From the NCBI RefSeq assembly GCF_019973775.1, contig NZ_AP025032.1:1-64000 (forward strand): a stretch of DNA of 64,000 bases. The letters are read 5' to 3'. The position numbers were made by a program, and so were the translations under genes. The notes below the pieces were generated by a model. The model was given only the letters and a program-made list of their open reading frames with translations. It ran no database searches and was not told where the DNA came from. This stretch comes from Aureimonas sp. SA4125 (GTDB lineage Bacteria; Pseudomonadota; Alphaproteobacteria; Rhizobiales; Rhizobiaceae). Each line of letters opens with the position of its first letter. Positions within the stretch are counted from its first letter, which is position 1. This document shows positions 36,133-45,492 of this stretch, one piece after another.

Positions 36133-36657
36133 TCATGCGTTTGGCGGAATGTCCGCCCCAGCCGAGAACCGCGCCTCCGCCACGATGCGGCTGACGGTCG
36201 GTTGGCTCACGCCATAAAGCCGCGCCATGTCGGCTGCGGTCTTCCTCCCGGTTAGGACGCTTTCCGCAACCTCCTCGCGCTGGCGAGCGGTCAGCTTCGG
36301 TCGACGCTCACCGACCCGGCCTTCGATTCGGGCTTGTCGGAGACCGACCGCGGTTCTCTCTCGGATCATCGATCGCTCGAACTCGGCGAATGCGCCGATC
36401 ATGTGTGCCATCATGCGCCCGGCTGGGGTCGTAGTATCGACGGCCTCCGTCAGCGACCGGAACCTGGCCCCAACAGCTTCGACACGCTCTATGATCGTCA
36501 GGGCGTCGCGGAGGGACCTCGACAGGCGGTCCAATTTCCACACGACCAAGGTATCGCCCGGCCGAAGGTGTTCGAGCAGCCGTTGAAGCTCCGGACGATC
36601 CCAGCGTCCGCCCGACGCGACCTCCTCGTAGACCCGCTCGCATCCGCCCCTCCCCCA
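36133..36657 (-). pseudogene. small serine resolvase/invertase, N-terminus missing
   Basis: The frame reads CERVYEEVASGGRWDRPELQ, GDTLVVWKLDRLSRSL, MAHMIGAFAEFERSMIRERT and a C-terminal helix-turn-helix (AADMARLYGVSQPTVSRIV), a Tn3-resolvase-like protein. The first 45 residues or so, including the catalytic serine and its YxRVS motif, are absent: homology starts abruptly at about 36657 at a perfect hairpin. It therefore cannot recombine. It is a remnant of another mobile element, just downstream of the large recombinase. Confidence 0.75.
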
Positions 36658-36665
36658 GGGGAGGG
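36648..36665. repeat. perfect hairpin at resolvase truncation point
   Basis: CCCTCCCC-CA-GGGGAGGG, an 8-bp perfect stem exactly where resolvase homology stops. It could mark a deletion or insertion end, or act as a terminator for the large recombinase gene 50 bp upstream on the minus strand. Confidence 0.55.
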
Positions 36666-38320
36666 TCTCACGCCTCTCGCGGGGGCGTTGCCGGGTTCGG
36701 ACGGTTCGCGTCGGCTACGCCGACGCTCGCCGTCCGCGAATCCTTTGCAGGACACGGAGAGCCTTGGCCTCCTCGTCTGGGCGGGGCCTTTCCTCGACTC
36801 CGGCAAGTCCGGACGGGTCCGAGTCGTCGTTGAGCCAAAGGCGCCATGGCTGCATGCGGCTCGCGCCGACGATTGCTGGAACCTGATCGGCCGGGATGCC
36901 TGGGCGCGGTGTCAGGAGCGCCAACACTCCGATGCCGGGGTCGAAACTGACTTCGACAACAAGCTGTCGAAGCTGCTCGGCAAGCCGCGTGCGGATAGCA
37001 TGGCGGTCGTCTCCGTCGGCCTCGTTCATGGCCCGACCTAGGTTTACCGCTTCGGCAAGCCGAACATTCAAGCCGGGGTCGGCGGCAGCCGACGCTGCGG
37101 CCTTCGCCGCTTCGGCGAGTTCCTTCTTGACCACATCAGCTTCCTCGCAGAGCGCAAGGTATCGAGACTTGGCATCGGCGCGGCCGTCTTGGACAAGGTC
37201 GAGAAGGTTTTCGCGGCCGACATCGATCTTTGCCAGTCGGGCGACGAGGATCGCCATGCGGTCTGCCTCCGCGGTCGACTGAGCGCCATGCAAGACGGCG
37301 CCGGCATCCAGGTAGGCGAGGCCTCGCAGAAGCCGGGCTTCGATGTGGTCAACGCGCCAGCGGCTGGAGTTTTCGCACCCGGCCTTCCGGCTGGCACTGG
37401 AACACGCGAAGTAGGTCCCGCCCTTCGGCTTGGCCCCCTTGTTCAAAATGTGCATCGCGCCGCCGCAGCGCGCACATTTTCCGCGACCAAGGAGAAGATG
37501 CGCAACTCCCTTCCCCTTTCGCCCACCCGCCACAAGGCGTCCTTTCGAGGCGACTTGCGCCCGGCCGTGAACACGTTCGTCGATGATCGGGGGGTAAAAG
37601 TTGGCGATCGGGGTCCCTTCCGGCTGACGGGTTCCAGCCCGGGCGCTACCCGAATGAGGCTGGTACTCGCCGAGAACAAGACGGCCGGTCAGGATCTTCC
37701 CGACTGTTGAGGTTTGCCAGCCGACGCCGCCGCGCCATGTCGGCGTGCCCGCGTGGTTCAACTTGGCAACGATCTGCCGTCGGCCGTAGCCCTCAATGGC
37801 CCACTGGAAAATCGTTCGCACTATCTCCGCACGGTCCTCGCGAACAACGAACTGCCCGTCTTCGATTGCAATCCATTCTGGGCAGCGCGACGTCAGCGGT
37901 CTCTTGTCCGTGCGTGCAGCCTCCTTCTTTCGCGCCCAAGCTGCCCCCACCCGTTCGCTTTTGAGCCGGGACTCCTCATGGGCGCGCGCCATAACCGTAA
38001 TCGAGATGAGTAGCGGCATCCAATTCGTCCGCAGGCTCGCTTCGGAGTACACCTGCCCGTCAGATAGCGTCACCACAACGATACCTTCGCGGATCAGGTC
38101 AGTCAGTTGGTACACCGCATCGACTACAGCCTCGCGCGACAGGCGATCCAAGGACTCAACGATCAGGAAAGAACCGCTCGGAACCCTTCCCTCTGCAACC
38201 AAGCCGTGGAATCGTCTGAGGGCGCCGATGTCCCTGTTGGCTCCCTTAAACGCCGAGATGCCCATGTCCCGCAGGCTGTCGTCGAGTTCTACGCTGTTCT
38301 CGACACACCAAGCTCGGGCC

Positions 38321-38328
38321 GCGGCAAG
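38321..38328. repeat. target-site duplication, left copy (GCGGCAAG)
   Basis: Eight bases GCGGCAAG, identical to 39705-39712, flanking the IS256-family insertion. An 8-bp duplication is typical of this family. Confidence 0.9.
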
Positions 38329-39704
38329 GGTAGTGTCCGCGCTGGTGGTGGAAACTCGGATCTCAGATGGTGCGACGGAGGTGGCCACCGGATTGGCCGG
38401 CTAAGGTGGAGTTGCGAGACTTCAACCTGACCGGAGCACCCGATGACCGAGGACAGATTACCGCTTGCCGAGCTTCTGGCAAAAGCCGGAGACGGCGATT
38501 TCCTGAGGACGATAGCCGAGAGCGTGATGCAGCTTCTCATGGAGGCCGACGTGGAGGGCATGATCGGCGCCGGGCGCCATGAACGCACCCTGGAACGGGC
38601 GACCTATCGCAACGGCTACCGGGACCGCTCGTTCGATACCCGGCTTGGCTCCTTGCAGCTTCGCATCCCCAAGCTTCGACAAGGCAGCTACTTTCCGCCG
38701 TTCCTGGAACCGAGAAAGCTCTCGGAGAAGGCGCTTGTCGCGGTCATCCAGGAGGCCTGGATCAGCGGCGTGTCCACGCGTCGCGTCGACGATCTGGTGC
38801 AGGCCATGGGACTGTCGGGGATCGGCAAGAGCACGGTGTCGAAGCTGTGCAAAGATATCGACGACCGCGTCGGCGGCTTTCTCGATCGCCCGCTCACCGG
38901 CGACTGGCCCTATCTCTGGCTCGACGCGACCTACCTGAAGCAGCGCGAAGGCGGCCGTATCGTCTCGGTGGCGGCAATAATCGCTGTCGCCGTCAACACC
39001 GACGGCAAGCGCGAGATCGTCGGCCTTCACATCGGGCCCTCGGAAGCGGAGACCTTCTGGTCGACCTTCCTCAAGAGCCTCGTGCGCCGCGGCCTTTCCG
39101 GCGTGAAGCTCGTGATATCGGATGCCCATGAAGGGCTGAAGGCCGCCATCCGCCGGGTGTTCAGCGCCTCCTGGCAGCGCTGCCGCGTCCACTGGATGCG
39201 CAACGCCCTGTCCTATGTCCCGAAGGCGCAGCAAAGCATGGCGGCTGCGGCCCTGCGCCAGGCCTTCATCCAACCCGATCGCGCCGGCGCGGCCCAGGCG
39301 CTGCGCCACGTCGCCGACCAGCTCCGGGGAAAGTGTCCCAAGCTCGGCAGCTTCATCGACGACAGCGAGACCGACGTGCTGGCGCATCTGGACTTTCCCG
39401 GTCAGCATCGGACCCGGATCCATTCGACCAATTCCCTGGAGCGCCTGAACAAGGAGGTGAAGCGGCGCGCCGATGTCGTCGGCATCTTCCCGAACGAGGG
39501 CTCCATCATCCGCCTCATCGGCGCCGTCCTCCTCGAGGCCAACGACGAATGGCAGACGCAAAACCGCTACATGCAGACCGAACCCATGGCCGAACTCATG
39601 TCCAACAGCACCAAGCCCGAAACCGTACGTATTTCCACCGCAGCCGCCTGAAACCGAGCCGCTTCAGTTACACCCCAATTTCCACCACGTTGACGGACAC
39701 GACC
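38329..39704. mobile_element. IS256-family insertion sequence, 1376 bp
   Basis: Ends are inverted repeats: left GGTAGTGTCCGCGCTGGTGG, right (reverse complement) GGTCGTGTCCGTCAACGTGG, both continuing TGGAAA. The element is flanked by perfect GCGGCAAG duplications and holds one intact transposase gene. It is inserted in codons for QLAA of the large serine recombinase. The intact duplication and gene suggest a recent insertion. Confidence 0.92.
38443..39651 (+). CDS. IS256-family (mutator-type) transposase
   Basis: A DDE transposase of 402 residues, full length for the family. The catalytic residues are visible in YLWLDATYLKQREGG (first Asp), LVISDAHEGLKAAIRR (second Asp) and HSTNSLERLNKEVKRR (Glu). 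The zinc-like CRVHWMRNAL segment of mutator transposases is present. The gene occupies almost the whole element and opposes the disrupted recombinase. It appears functional. Confidence 0.95.
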   Translation: MTEDRLPLAELLAKAGDGDFLRTIAESVMQLLMEADVEGMIGAGRHERTLERATYRNGYRDRSFDTRLGSLQLRIPKLRQGSYFPPFLEPRKLSEKALVAVIQEAWISGVSTRRVDDLVQAMGLSGIGKSTVSKLCKDIDDRVGGFLDRPLTGDWPYLWLDATYLKQREGGRIVSVAAIIAVAVNTDGKREIVGLHIGPSEAETFWSTFLKSLVRRGLSGVKLVISDAHEGLKAAIRRVFSASWQRCRVHWMRNALSYVPKAQQSMAAAALRQAFIQPDRAGAAQALRHVADQLRGKCPKLGSFIDDSETDVLAHLDFPGQHRTRIHSTNSLERLNKEVKRRADVVGIFPNEGSIIRLIGAVLLEANDEWQTQNRYMQTEPMAELMSNSTKPETVRISTAAA

Positions 39705-39712
39705 GCGGCAAG
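39705..39712. repeat. target-site duplication, right copy (GCGGCAAG)
   Basis: Second copy of the 8-bp target duplication of the IS256-family element. Confidence 0.9.
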
Positions 39713-39810
39713 CTGGCGACGAAGGGAGTCCCCTTGTGCTTGCTCCGGGGTCGAGAAGCGGATGTATGAATATGCCTTCTTCAACGTCCGGTCTCCTTTT
39801 CGTCGATTCG

Positions 39811-39878
39811 GTTTATGTAGCACACCTTGCTGACCAGCAGGCCGCCCGGAAACCGCTGAGCGTAACGGATAAGTCCAT
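39811..39878 (+). other. internal att-like site 1 (end of module A)
   Basis: Half-site TTTATGTAGCACACCTTG, core CT (39830-39831), then the tail GACCAGCAGGCCGCCCGG and ATAAGTCCATGACG. Compare the right island end (TTTAATGTATCACACTATG, CT, GATGATCGGCCCGCC). The half-site is close; the tail resembles comM only around GCCGCC and AAGTC-ATG. It sits directly upstream of the recombinase gene start. Confidence 0.75.
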
Positions 39879-40128
39879 GACGATCTAAGGCGTGAGGACA
39901 GTTATCTTCCAACCTGTCTCGAGTTGCCTTCGCCCAGTCGTGAACAACTCCACGACTGAAAGCGCTATCAAAGATGCGTGCGGCGAATCCAATACGTCAT
40001 TGAAGATGCCTTAAGGGGAACAAGGCATTGTCTGACTTCCTCACTGCGCGTCCGTCTATGTCGCGGTAGTGTCGAGGGATCGGGAGAGGCACTTGGATCG
40101 TGACGATCGTCCGCGAGGTGCGCAGGAA
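39879..40128. other. upstream region of diguanylate cyclase gene
   Basis: About 250 bases after att-like site 1, lower in GC than the gene that follows. No gene is seen; it presumably carries the promoter of the PAS-GGDEF gene. No operator was recognised. Confidence 0.35.
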
Positions 40129-43100
40129 ATGCTTGCGGACGCATCGGCGCCGCCGCGTGACGTTGAGTTTCGCAGAGCCCGAATGCGATTGGACACACGC
40201 ATAGCAACCGTTCTGGGCAAGGTCGGCCTGCGCCCCCGTCTCCTCTTCCTGCTCTTCCTCGCGATCGTGCCCCTCACGGCCCTCGTCGGCTATGTTCTGT
40301 GGTCCGAACAGCAGCAGACGCTGCAACGGGCAAGGGACGGCGTAAGCGAGGCGGCCCGCCTCGCCGCCTCCAGCCAGTCCAGCGTTTTCGACGAGGCTCG
40401 GTCAACCTTGAAAGTGTTGCAGGCGCTGCCGCAGGTGAGGGTGCCCGTGAGCTTCGCGGCCTGCTCCGCGATCGCCGCGAACCTGCATGCCGCGAACCCG
40501 AACTTCAACACCGTGGGTGCGGTGGATGCCGAGGGCATGATCACGTGCCACAGCAAGTTGACGCAGAGCCAGAGGTTCGGCGGCCTCGATCTCCTAGAGC
40601 AAGCCAGGACCGCCTTGGCCTCCGACTTCCTTGTCGGGCGCTTCACCATCGAGCGCGCGAGCGGCAAGCCGACCCTGATCACGTTGATGCCGCTCGTTGC
40701 CACGGACGGCTCCTTCGCGGGAGCCGTATTCGTCAGCCTCAGCCTCGAGCACATGTCGGCGGCCGCCGAAGCGTTATCGAACGGCGGCAGCCGAGTCGTC
40801 ACGATGGTGGAGTCCGATACCGGGCGGATGCTCACGCGCTATCCACCGCTTCCCGTCCCGTTCGGAACGGCGTTTCCCGACCATCCGCTGGCCCGCGCGA
40901 TGCGAGCCATGCCCAATGGCGGCGTCGTCGAAGCCAAAAGTCTCGACGGTGTCGAACGGATCTTTGGCTTCTCCCCGATGCGCGGCATCGAGAAGACGGG
41001 GATCATGCTCTCCATCGGCGAGCCCCGCGACCCGCTGCTGTCACCCGTGCGGACGCACCTTGTCGTTTCCGTCTCCATCCTCGCCGCCATCTTCGTCCTG
41101 GCCTTCGCCAGCACTTGGTGGCTGGGCTATTGGACACACTTGCGACCGATCAATCGTTTGCGGAAGACGGCCGAGCTTGTGGGCGATGGTGACCATGCGG
41201 CCCGGGCGACGCTGGAGCCATGGCAGGCACCTGAGTTCCAGCTCTTCGGCAAACGCCTCGACGAAATGGCGACGAAGCTTGCCGCCGGACGTGAAGCCGA
41301 GCTGGCCGTGGCCGAAAGCCACCGCTACCTGATGATCGCCGAGCGCCTCGCGCAGGTCGGATACTGGCAGTACGATCCGCGCACCGACCGGAGCACGTGG
41401 TCGGACGAGGTCTTTCGCATCTATGGCTTGCCCATCGGATCGCAACCGCCGTCCTTCGAAGACTGCGTCGCGGCCTGCCATGCCGACGAACGCCAGCTCG
41501 TAGGGTCCTCGTTCTCAGCAGCAGTGACCGCGGGAACGGAGTTCGAGATCCAGGTTCGCGTCATCCGTTCGACAGGGGAAGTCCGGCACACGCTGAACCG
41601 GGCTTGCGTCGAGGTGGACGAGGCAGGAAAGGTGTCGTTGGTTTATGGCGCGCTCCTCGACATCACGGACCTCAAGCAGGCGGAACTGAAGACCCAGGCA
41701 GCGAACGCCATGCTCCTGATGGCCGAGGAGGTTTCGGAGGTCGGCCACTGGCGTCTCGACCTGCGCTCGGGCTCGCTCGTGTGGTCGGAGCAGATCTACA
41801 GGATCCACGGCCGCGATCCCGGGACATACGTTCCCCTGCTGGATTCGGCCATCGATGCCTATCATCCGCACGACCGGGAGTCCGTCTCCATGTCGGTGTC
41901 GTCGGCCGTGGAGAGCAACGGGTCATTCGAGTTCCAGAAGCGAATCGTGCGACCAGACGGTGAGGTCCGCGAGGTGATCTCGCGCGGGCGCTGCGAGGTC
42001 GATCCCATGTCCGGAAGCGTCGTGGCGATCTTCGGCGTCATCATGGACGTGACGGCCGCCAAGGTTGCCGAACGCGAACTGCGGGCGAAGTCGACGCTCC
42101 TCGAGACGACGCTCGACACGATGGATCAGGGCCTAATTATGGTCGGGACGGACGGACGGCTCGACATCGGCAACCGACGGTTCGCCGAACTCCTCGACCT
42201 GCCCGATGAGTTGCTTCGGGAGGATCGCCCCGACTTCGACGACATCCTTGCCTTTCTGGACGCCCGAGGCGAGTACGCCGACGTCGATCCGGACTTCCGC
42301 CAGCATGTGCGCACGCGCGGAGCTCCCTTCACGCTGGGGACTTACGAGCGTCGGCGGCCGAACGGGCGCGTTCTCGAGGTGCGGACGATCGGCCTGCCGA
42401 ATAACGACGGCATCGTGCGTACCTACACCGATATCAGCGACCGGCGGGCGGCCGAGAGGGGCATGAGGGAAAGCGAGCTGCGCTATCGCATGCTCGTCGA
42501 GAACGCCTCGGACATGATCTTCCGCCTCGACCGCGAACTGGTACGAACCTACGTCTCGCCCGCCTCGACCGAGATCATCGGGTACGCGCCGGAGGAGCTC
42601 GTAGGCCGTACCGCCGCGACGATGAGCCATCCCGACGAAGTCGCGTTGGTCGCGCAGACCTACGCGGACGTCCTGGATGGCCTCGAGCGTACCGACGTCA
42701 CAAGCCGCATACGGCACAGGGACGGACGCTGGATCTGGGTCGAGGTGGAACTTCGCGCGTTGCGGGACCCCGTCACGAACGCCGTCACGGGCATCCTCGG
42801 TGCGCTCCGCGATGTCTCTGACCGCAAGCGGGCGGAGGAACTCGTGGCCGAAAGCGAAGCGCGGTTCCGCTTGCTTGCAGAGAACACCGCCGATCTCGTC
42901 ACGCACGTCGACGCGACGGGCAAGCGCATCTTCGCCTCTCCCGCCGCCCGCGACCTTCTCGGGTATGAACCAGAGGAGCTGGTCGGCGGCCGGCCCATAG
43001 ACCTCGCCTACCCAGACGATCGTGCCGTGCTTGGCGCTATGCTCACCGCCCTTGCGGAGGGGCAAGCCTCCGAACCCGTCCAGTACCGCGCCCGGCGCAA

Positions 43101-43776
43101 GGACGGCATCTACCGCTGGATCGAGGCGACGGGGCGGCCCCTCGGCCCGGAGCGCGGATACATCCTCGCCCTGCGCGACATCGAGCGCCGCAAGCAGGCG
43201 GAGGACGAGCTGGGAGCGGCCGTGCTGCGGCTCAACGAACTTGCGAACTCCGACGGCCTGACGGGACTGGCGAACCGCCGCTGCTTCGACGAGAGCCTAG
43301 AGCGGGAAATCTCGCGTGCGGCAAGGAGCGGCGCGCCCATCTCCCTCCTGCTGGCCGACGTCGATCATTTTAAGGCTTACAACGATACCTATGGCCATCC
43401 TGCCGGCGATGCCTGCCTACGTTCGGTCGCCGATATCCTAGCTCAGACGACCAGACGCCCGGGAGACGTGGCGGCACGATACGGCGGCGAGGAGTTCGCC
43501 GCGATCCTCCCTGAGACCGACGCCGCAGGTGCACTTGCGCTCGCGCAGTCTTTCCGTACGGCCGTTGCCGCGGCTTCGCTCGAGCATGTGCGCAGCGGCT
43601 TCGGCGTCGTCACGATCAGTGTCGGGATTGTGACGCTTGTGCCGGATCCCAGAATGACGAGGCCGTTAGACGTAATCGGGTCGGCTGACAGTGCGCTGTA
43701 CCGTGCGAAGGGCAGCGGACGGAACTGTGTCATCCAATTCGAACGAGAAGAAACTACGCTGCCGAAGGCGAGCTGA
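40129..43776 (+). CDS. membrane-bound multi-PAS diguanylate cyclase
   Basis: Makes cyclic di-GMP. About 1215 residues: a transmembrane helix (LLFLLFLAIVPLTALVGYVL), a large periplasmic dCACHE-like sensor to about residue 320, a second helix (VSVSILAAIFVLAFASTWWL), HAMP, five or so PAS/PAC domains (PAC ends such as LLDITDLKQAE, GVIMDVTAAKVAE and LRDVSDRKRAEE), then a GGDEF domain with the active site ARYGGEEFAA. The inhibitory RxxD site is present five residues before it (RPGD). No EAL or HD-GYP domain. ATG 40129 follows GAGGTGCGCAGGA; other starts at 40069 and 40183 are possible. It is the only gene of its module. Confidence 0.88.
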   Translation: MLADASAPPRDVEFRRARMRLDTRIATVLGKVGLRPRLLFLLFLAIVPLTALVGYVLWSEQQQTLQRARDGVSEAARLAASSQSSVFDEARSTLKVLQALPQVRVPVSFAACSAIAANLHAANPNFNTVGAVDAEGMITCHSKLTQSQRFGGLDLLEQARTALASDFLVGRFTIERASGKPTLITLMPLVATDGSFAGAVFVSLSLEHMSAAAEALSNGGSRVVTMVESDTGRMLTRYPPLPVPFGTAFPDHPLARAMRAMPNGGVVEAKSLDGVERIFGFSPMRGIEKTGIMLSIGEPRDPLLSPVRTHLVVSVSILAAIFVLAFASTWWLGYWTHLRPINRLRKTAELVGDGDHAARATLEPWQAPEFQLFGKRLDEMATKLAAGREAELAVAESHRYLMIAERLAQVGYWQYDPRTDRSTWSDEVFRIYGLPIGSQPPSFEDCVAACHADERQLVGSSFSAAVTAGTEFEIQVRVIRSTGEVRHTLNRACVEVDEAGKVSLVYGALLDITDLKQAELKTQAANAMLLMAEEVSEVGHWRLDLRSGSLVWSEQIYRIHGRDPGTYVPLLDSAIDAYHPHDRESVSMSVSSAVESNGSFEFQKRIVRPDGEVREVISRGRCEVDPMSGSVVAIFGVIMDVTAAKVAERELRAKSTLLETTLDTMDQGLIMVGTDGRLDIGNRRFAELLDLPDELLREDRPDFDDILAFLDARGEYADVDPDFRQHVRTRGAPFTLGTYERRRPNGRVLEVRTIGLPNNDGIVRTYTDISDRRAAERGMRESELRYRMLVENASDMIFRLDRELVRTYVSPASTEIIGYAPEELVGRTAATMSHPDEVALVAQTYADVLDGLERTDVTSRIRHRDGRWIWVEVELRALRDPVTNAVTGILGALRDVSDRKRAEELVAESEARFRLLAENTADLVTHVDATGKRIFASPAARDLLGYEPEELVGGRPIDLAYPDDRAVLGAMLTALAEGQASEPVQYRARRKDGIYRWIEATGRPLGPERGYILALRDIERRKQAEDELGAAVLRLNELANSDGLTGLANRRCFDESLEREISRAARSGAPISLLLADVDHFKAYNDTYGHPAGDACLRSVADILAQTTRRPGDVAARYGGEEFAAILPETDAAGALALAQSFRTAVAAASLEHVRSGFGVVTISVGIVTLVPDPRMTRPLDVIGSADSALYRAKGSGRNCVIQFEREETTLPKAS

Positions 43777-44072
43777 TCCGCTCGTCTTCGTGCGGGCGGC
43801 AGGCTTCATCACAAACCCGACGAACTAGCTTGTCGCAGTAGCCTTGAGTTGGCCGAGACTGTTTTTGCAATTATCGGGCGTACGTTTCGACTCGACTGCG
43901 CTGAACCCGCCCACCATCGCGGGCGGTTATGTATCACACCATCTTAATGCTGAGCCGCCCGGACATCCCTAACGTACCGAAGAAGTCCATGACGGTATTG
44001 GACGGAAACCGTCTATTCCGCGAACGCATGGACCATAGAACGCCAGACATCGGTTCGGTCGCGTGATCTGGC
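43777..44072. other. short gene-free stretch holding att-like site 2
   Basis: About 300 bases between the convergent diguanylate cyclase and chrA genes. Apart from the att-like site at 43925-43996, nothing was recognised. Confidence 0.5.
43925..43996 (+). other. internal att-like site 2 (end of module B)
   Basis: Half-site GTTATGTATCACACCAT, core CT (43943-43944), then TAATGCTGAGCCGCCCGGAC and, further on, CGTACCGAAGAAGTCCATGACG (cited in parts). The half-site matches ten bases (TGTATCACAC) of the right island end exactly. The tail is closest to that of site 3. Confidence 0.75.
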
Positions 44073-45491
44073 TTAAACCAAGCCCTGTACCAGTTGCCAC
44101 AACGCACCCGCCGTCGCGCACCCGAGAAGGGTCGGCACAACGCCGATCCTGAAGCGGAACAGCGCGACGGCGGCAGCGACGGCAAGGATGAACGCGGGAA
44201 CGTCAACGGTCGAGAGAACGGGAACATCTAACGAAATCGGTCCCGATGATCTGTCATCCACCTGTCTGAAGAGGACGTGCAGACCGAACCAGACCGCAAG
44301 GTTCAGGATCACCCCGACCACCGCTGCGGTGATCGCCGCGAGCGCTCCTGACAACGCCCGGTTCCCGCGCAGGCGCTCGATGAAAGGAGCGCCAAGGAAT
44401 ATCCACAGGAAGCACGGGGTGAAGGTCACCCAGGTCGTGAGCAGCCCGCCGAGCGTCCCGGCGACGTAGGGGTTCATCGAGCCCGGATCGCGGAACGCGG
44501 CGAGGAAGCCAACGAACTGGGTGACCATGATCAACGGCCCTGGTGTCGTCTCGGCAAGGCCGAGTCCGTTCAGCATCTCGCCCGGGGACAGCCAGCCATA
44601 ATGGTCGACGGCCTGCTGCGCGACATAGGCGAGGACCGCATAGGCGCCGCCGAAGGTGACCACTGCCATCTGGCTGAAGAACACCGCGATGTCGGCAAAG
44701 ACGTTACCCGACCCAAGGGCGAGGACGAGGAGCGCGACGGGCACAAGCCAGAGTGTCAGGAACACAGCCGAGATGCGAAGTGCCCAGCCGACGTTCGGCC
44801 GGGCATGGTCCGGCACACCCTCGCCGAGGGCGGAGTCGGCATCTGCGAGAACCGCCCCCTTGGACGGGCCGTGGCCGCCACCTCCGGAGAAGGCGGGCAA
44901 ACCCGCGCGCGCTCCGAGGAAGCCGACGATCCCGGCGACGAGTATGATGGCGGGGAACGGTACGTCCAACAGGAAGATCGCGGCGAAGGCGCTGGCCGCG
45001 ATGGCCAACATGGTCCTGTTGCGAATGGCCCGCTTTCCGATCCGGTGAACGGCCTCCAGCACGATCGCGAGGACGGCCGCCTTCAAGCCGAAGAACAGCC
45101 CGGCGACGATGCCGACGTTCCCGAAAGCGACATAGACCCAGCTCAAGGCCATGATCGCGAGAAGCCCCGGCAGGACGAACAGGGCGCCGGCGACAAGGCC
45201 ACCCTTCGTCCGGTGCAAGAGCCAGCCGATGTAGGTGGCAAGCTGCTGTGCCTCAGGTCCCGGTAGGAGCATGCAATAGTTCAGGGCGTGGAGGAACCGC
45301 TCCTCGCCGATCCATCGCTTCTCGTCGACGAGGATGCGATGCATGAGAGCGATCTGCCCCGCCGGGCCGCCGAAGGACAGGCAGGCGATCTTCGCCCAGA
45401 CGCGGACAGCCTCGCCGAAGGGGATGCCGTGCTCCGGAGCGCGGACGGAAGCGACGGCCGCTGGCTTGCTGGAAGTGGTGACATCCGTCAT
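44073..45491 (-). CDS. chrA: chromate efflux transporter ChrA (long form)
   Basis: A 472-residue CHR-superfamily transporter exporting chromate from the cytoplasm. Two homologous halves are visible: CLSFGGPAGQIALMHRILVD near residue 40, and VTFGGAYAVLAYVAQQAVDH near 290, each followed by a run of helices and by PGPEAQQLATYIG or ETTPGPLIMVTQFVG. About 12 transmembrane segments are expected. ATG 45491 follows GGAGGAACCTGAG; the open frame to 45731 overlaps the preceding gene. It is second in a two-gene chromate operon. Confidence 0.95.
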   Translation of the reverse strand: MTDVTTSSKPAAVASVRAPEHGIPFGEAVRVWAKIACLSFGGPAGQIALMHRILVDEKRWIGEERFLHALNYCMLLPGPEAQQLATYIGWLLHRTKGGLVAGALFVLPGLLAIMALSWVYVAFGNVGIVAGLFFGLKAAVLAIVLEAVHRIGKRAIRNRTMLAIAASAFAAIFLLDVPFPAIILVAGIVGFLGARAGLPAFSGGGGHGPSKGAVLADADSALGEGVPDHARPNVGWALRISAVFLTLWLVPVALLVLALGSGNVFADIAVFFSQMAVVTFGGAYAVLAYVAQQAVDHYGWLSPGEMLNGLGLAETTPGPLIMVTQFVGFLAAFRDPGSMNPYVAGTLGGLLTTWVTFTPCFLWIFLGAPFIERLRGNRALSGALAAITAAVVGVILNLAVWFGLHVLFRQVDDRSSGPISLDVPVLSTVDVPAFILAVAAAVALFRFRIGVVPTLLGCATAGALWQLVQGLV

Positions 45492-45492
45492 C

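Larger units (their letters stand above)
36715..39784 (-). pseudogene. large serine recombinase (integrase) interrupted by IS256-family element
   Basis: Removing bases 38329-39704 and one 8-bp duplicate gives one frame of 1686 bases, 561 residues. It starts at TTG 39784 (MKKAYSYIRFSTPEQAQGDS) with AAGGAG eight bases upstream. The catalytic serine is in YIRFS. The rest shows the resolvase core (LIVESLDRLSREAVVDA), the Recombinase domain (WAIEGYGRRQIVAKLN), a zinc ribbon (CARCGG and CSSASRKAGC) and a C-terminal coiled coil, the layout of phage-type integrases. The start lies about 45 bp from the att half-site at 39830, as usual for int/att pairs. The downstream fragment (36715-38388) lacks the catalytic serine, so the integrase is dead. 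Confidence 0.88.

Noticed and set aside
38345..39688. Inner 10-bp inverted repeat GTGGTGGAAA as the IS256-family ends
   Set aside because: Bases just outside do not form a target duplication. Extending outward to GGT(A/C)GTGTCCG gives matching ends and a perfect 8-bp duplication that restores the recombinase frame.
22000..39831. Complete integrative conjugative element
   Set aside because: Only relaxase, accessory proteins and one DotA/TraY-like protein are present; no VirB4/VirD4 ATPases or other channel genes.
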